In this document: piece after piece, positions 34,309 to 34,385 of the stretch
Layout: every line of letters starts with the position of its first letter
Numbering within the stretch: position 1 is the first letter of the stretch
Assembly (NCBI GenBank): GCA_003243195.1
Contig: QFQI01000019.1
Span: 1-34,385, forward strand
Length of the DNA: 34,385 nucleotides
Direction: 5' to 3'
Origin: Sphingomonas taxi
GTDB lineage: Bacteria; Pseudomonadota; Alphaproteobacteria; Sphingomonadales; Sphingomonadaceae
The notes under the pieces: generated by a model
What the model saw: only the letters and a program-made list of their open reading frames with translations
Databases searched by the model: none
Told to the model about the DNA's origin: nothing
Program-made: the position numbers and the translations under genes

Positions 34309-34385
34309 TGTCAATCGGCGTCCAAAAAGGACCCCCTATCGGCGTGCAAAAGGGACCCCCTTCGTCGAGCAGCGTGACGGGTATG
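34309..34385 (+). mobile_element. left terminus of a probable IS21-family insertion sequence (partial)
   Basis: It begins with TGTCAATCGG, fitting the 5'-TG end of IS21 elements, followed by two long direct repeats with the CAAAAxGGACCCCC core and a leader ending at ATG 34383, which could be the istA start. IS21 elements characteristically have several such transposase-binding repeats at each end before istA. The rest of the element is outside the window, so the family call rests on the terminus alone. Confidence 0.6.
34314..34360. repeat. two near-identical 23-base direct repeats at the IS terminus
   Basis: Copies at 34314-34336 and 34338-34360 differ at only two positions and repeat with a 24-base period. 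Both start ATCGGCGT and end GGACCCCC. They look like transposase-binding repeats rather than coding sequence. Confidence 0.85.

Overview
This is a GC-rich chromosomal segment from an alphaproteobacterium, most likely a sphingomonad (Sphingomonadales). The assignment is inferred from the mix of gene families, the frequent GTG/TTG starts and 4-base start/stop overlaps, and short GC-rich palindromes in intergenic DNA. No rRNA is present to confirm it. About 31 kb is ordinary chromosome. The last 3.3 kb, beginning at a tRNA-Glu gene, looks like the left end of an integrated island, and the left end of an IS21-like element runs off the window.

Region 1 (1-15.4 kb) is a fatty-acid/acyl-CoA locus. 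After tRNA-Asp, an AI-2E-type permease and a Crp/Fnr regulator, a rightward operon encodes a fused enoyl-CoA hydratase/3-hydroxyacyl-CoA dehydrogenase, two acyl-CoA dehydrogenase (ACAD) subunits that look like a catalytic/non-catalytic pair, and a TesB-type thioesterase. It converges, through a shared hairpin, on a leftward operon of ACAD10/11-like dehydrogenase, zinc alcohol dehydrogenase, APH-fold kinase, SDR and a catalase-like heme protein. The first four genes of that operon are chained by ATGA overlaps. A kinase next to an ACAD10/11-like protein and an SDR recalls the 4-hydroxyacyl-CoA route (bacterial lva pathway, mammalian ACAD10/ACAD11): reduction of the 4-keto group, phosphorylation of the 4-hydroxyl, then phosphate elimination. 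A double-TetR fusion protein is divergent from this operon, and inverted repeats lie between them. An AraC-type regulator follows.

Region 2 (15.4-19 kb) holds a YfcG-like glutathione transferase, a secreted three-EF-hand protein rich in proline, and an OmpR-type response regulator/histidine kinase pair, all rightward.

Region 3 (19-31 kb) is mostly housekeeping. A leftward series carries thiE, an L,D-transpeptidase, an M23 peptidase, efp and an inositol monophosphatase. A rightward sialidase-like gene is followed by leftward fbaB, which sits directly behind a MazF-type toxin/ribbon-helix-helix antitoxin pair. A leftward merC-like, zur, dxs, small membrane protein series has a candidate Zur box in front of it. 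recJ runs rightward.

Region 4 (31-34.4 kb) starts at tRNA-Glu, followed by a hairpin, GTACAAA direct repeats and a large DUF6538-type tyrosine recombinase. Then come about 300 bases of lower-GC DNA, a GHKL-fold ATPase of unknown role, and near-identical 23-base direct repeats typical of an IS21-family terminus. The right end of the island lies outside the window.
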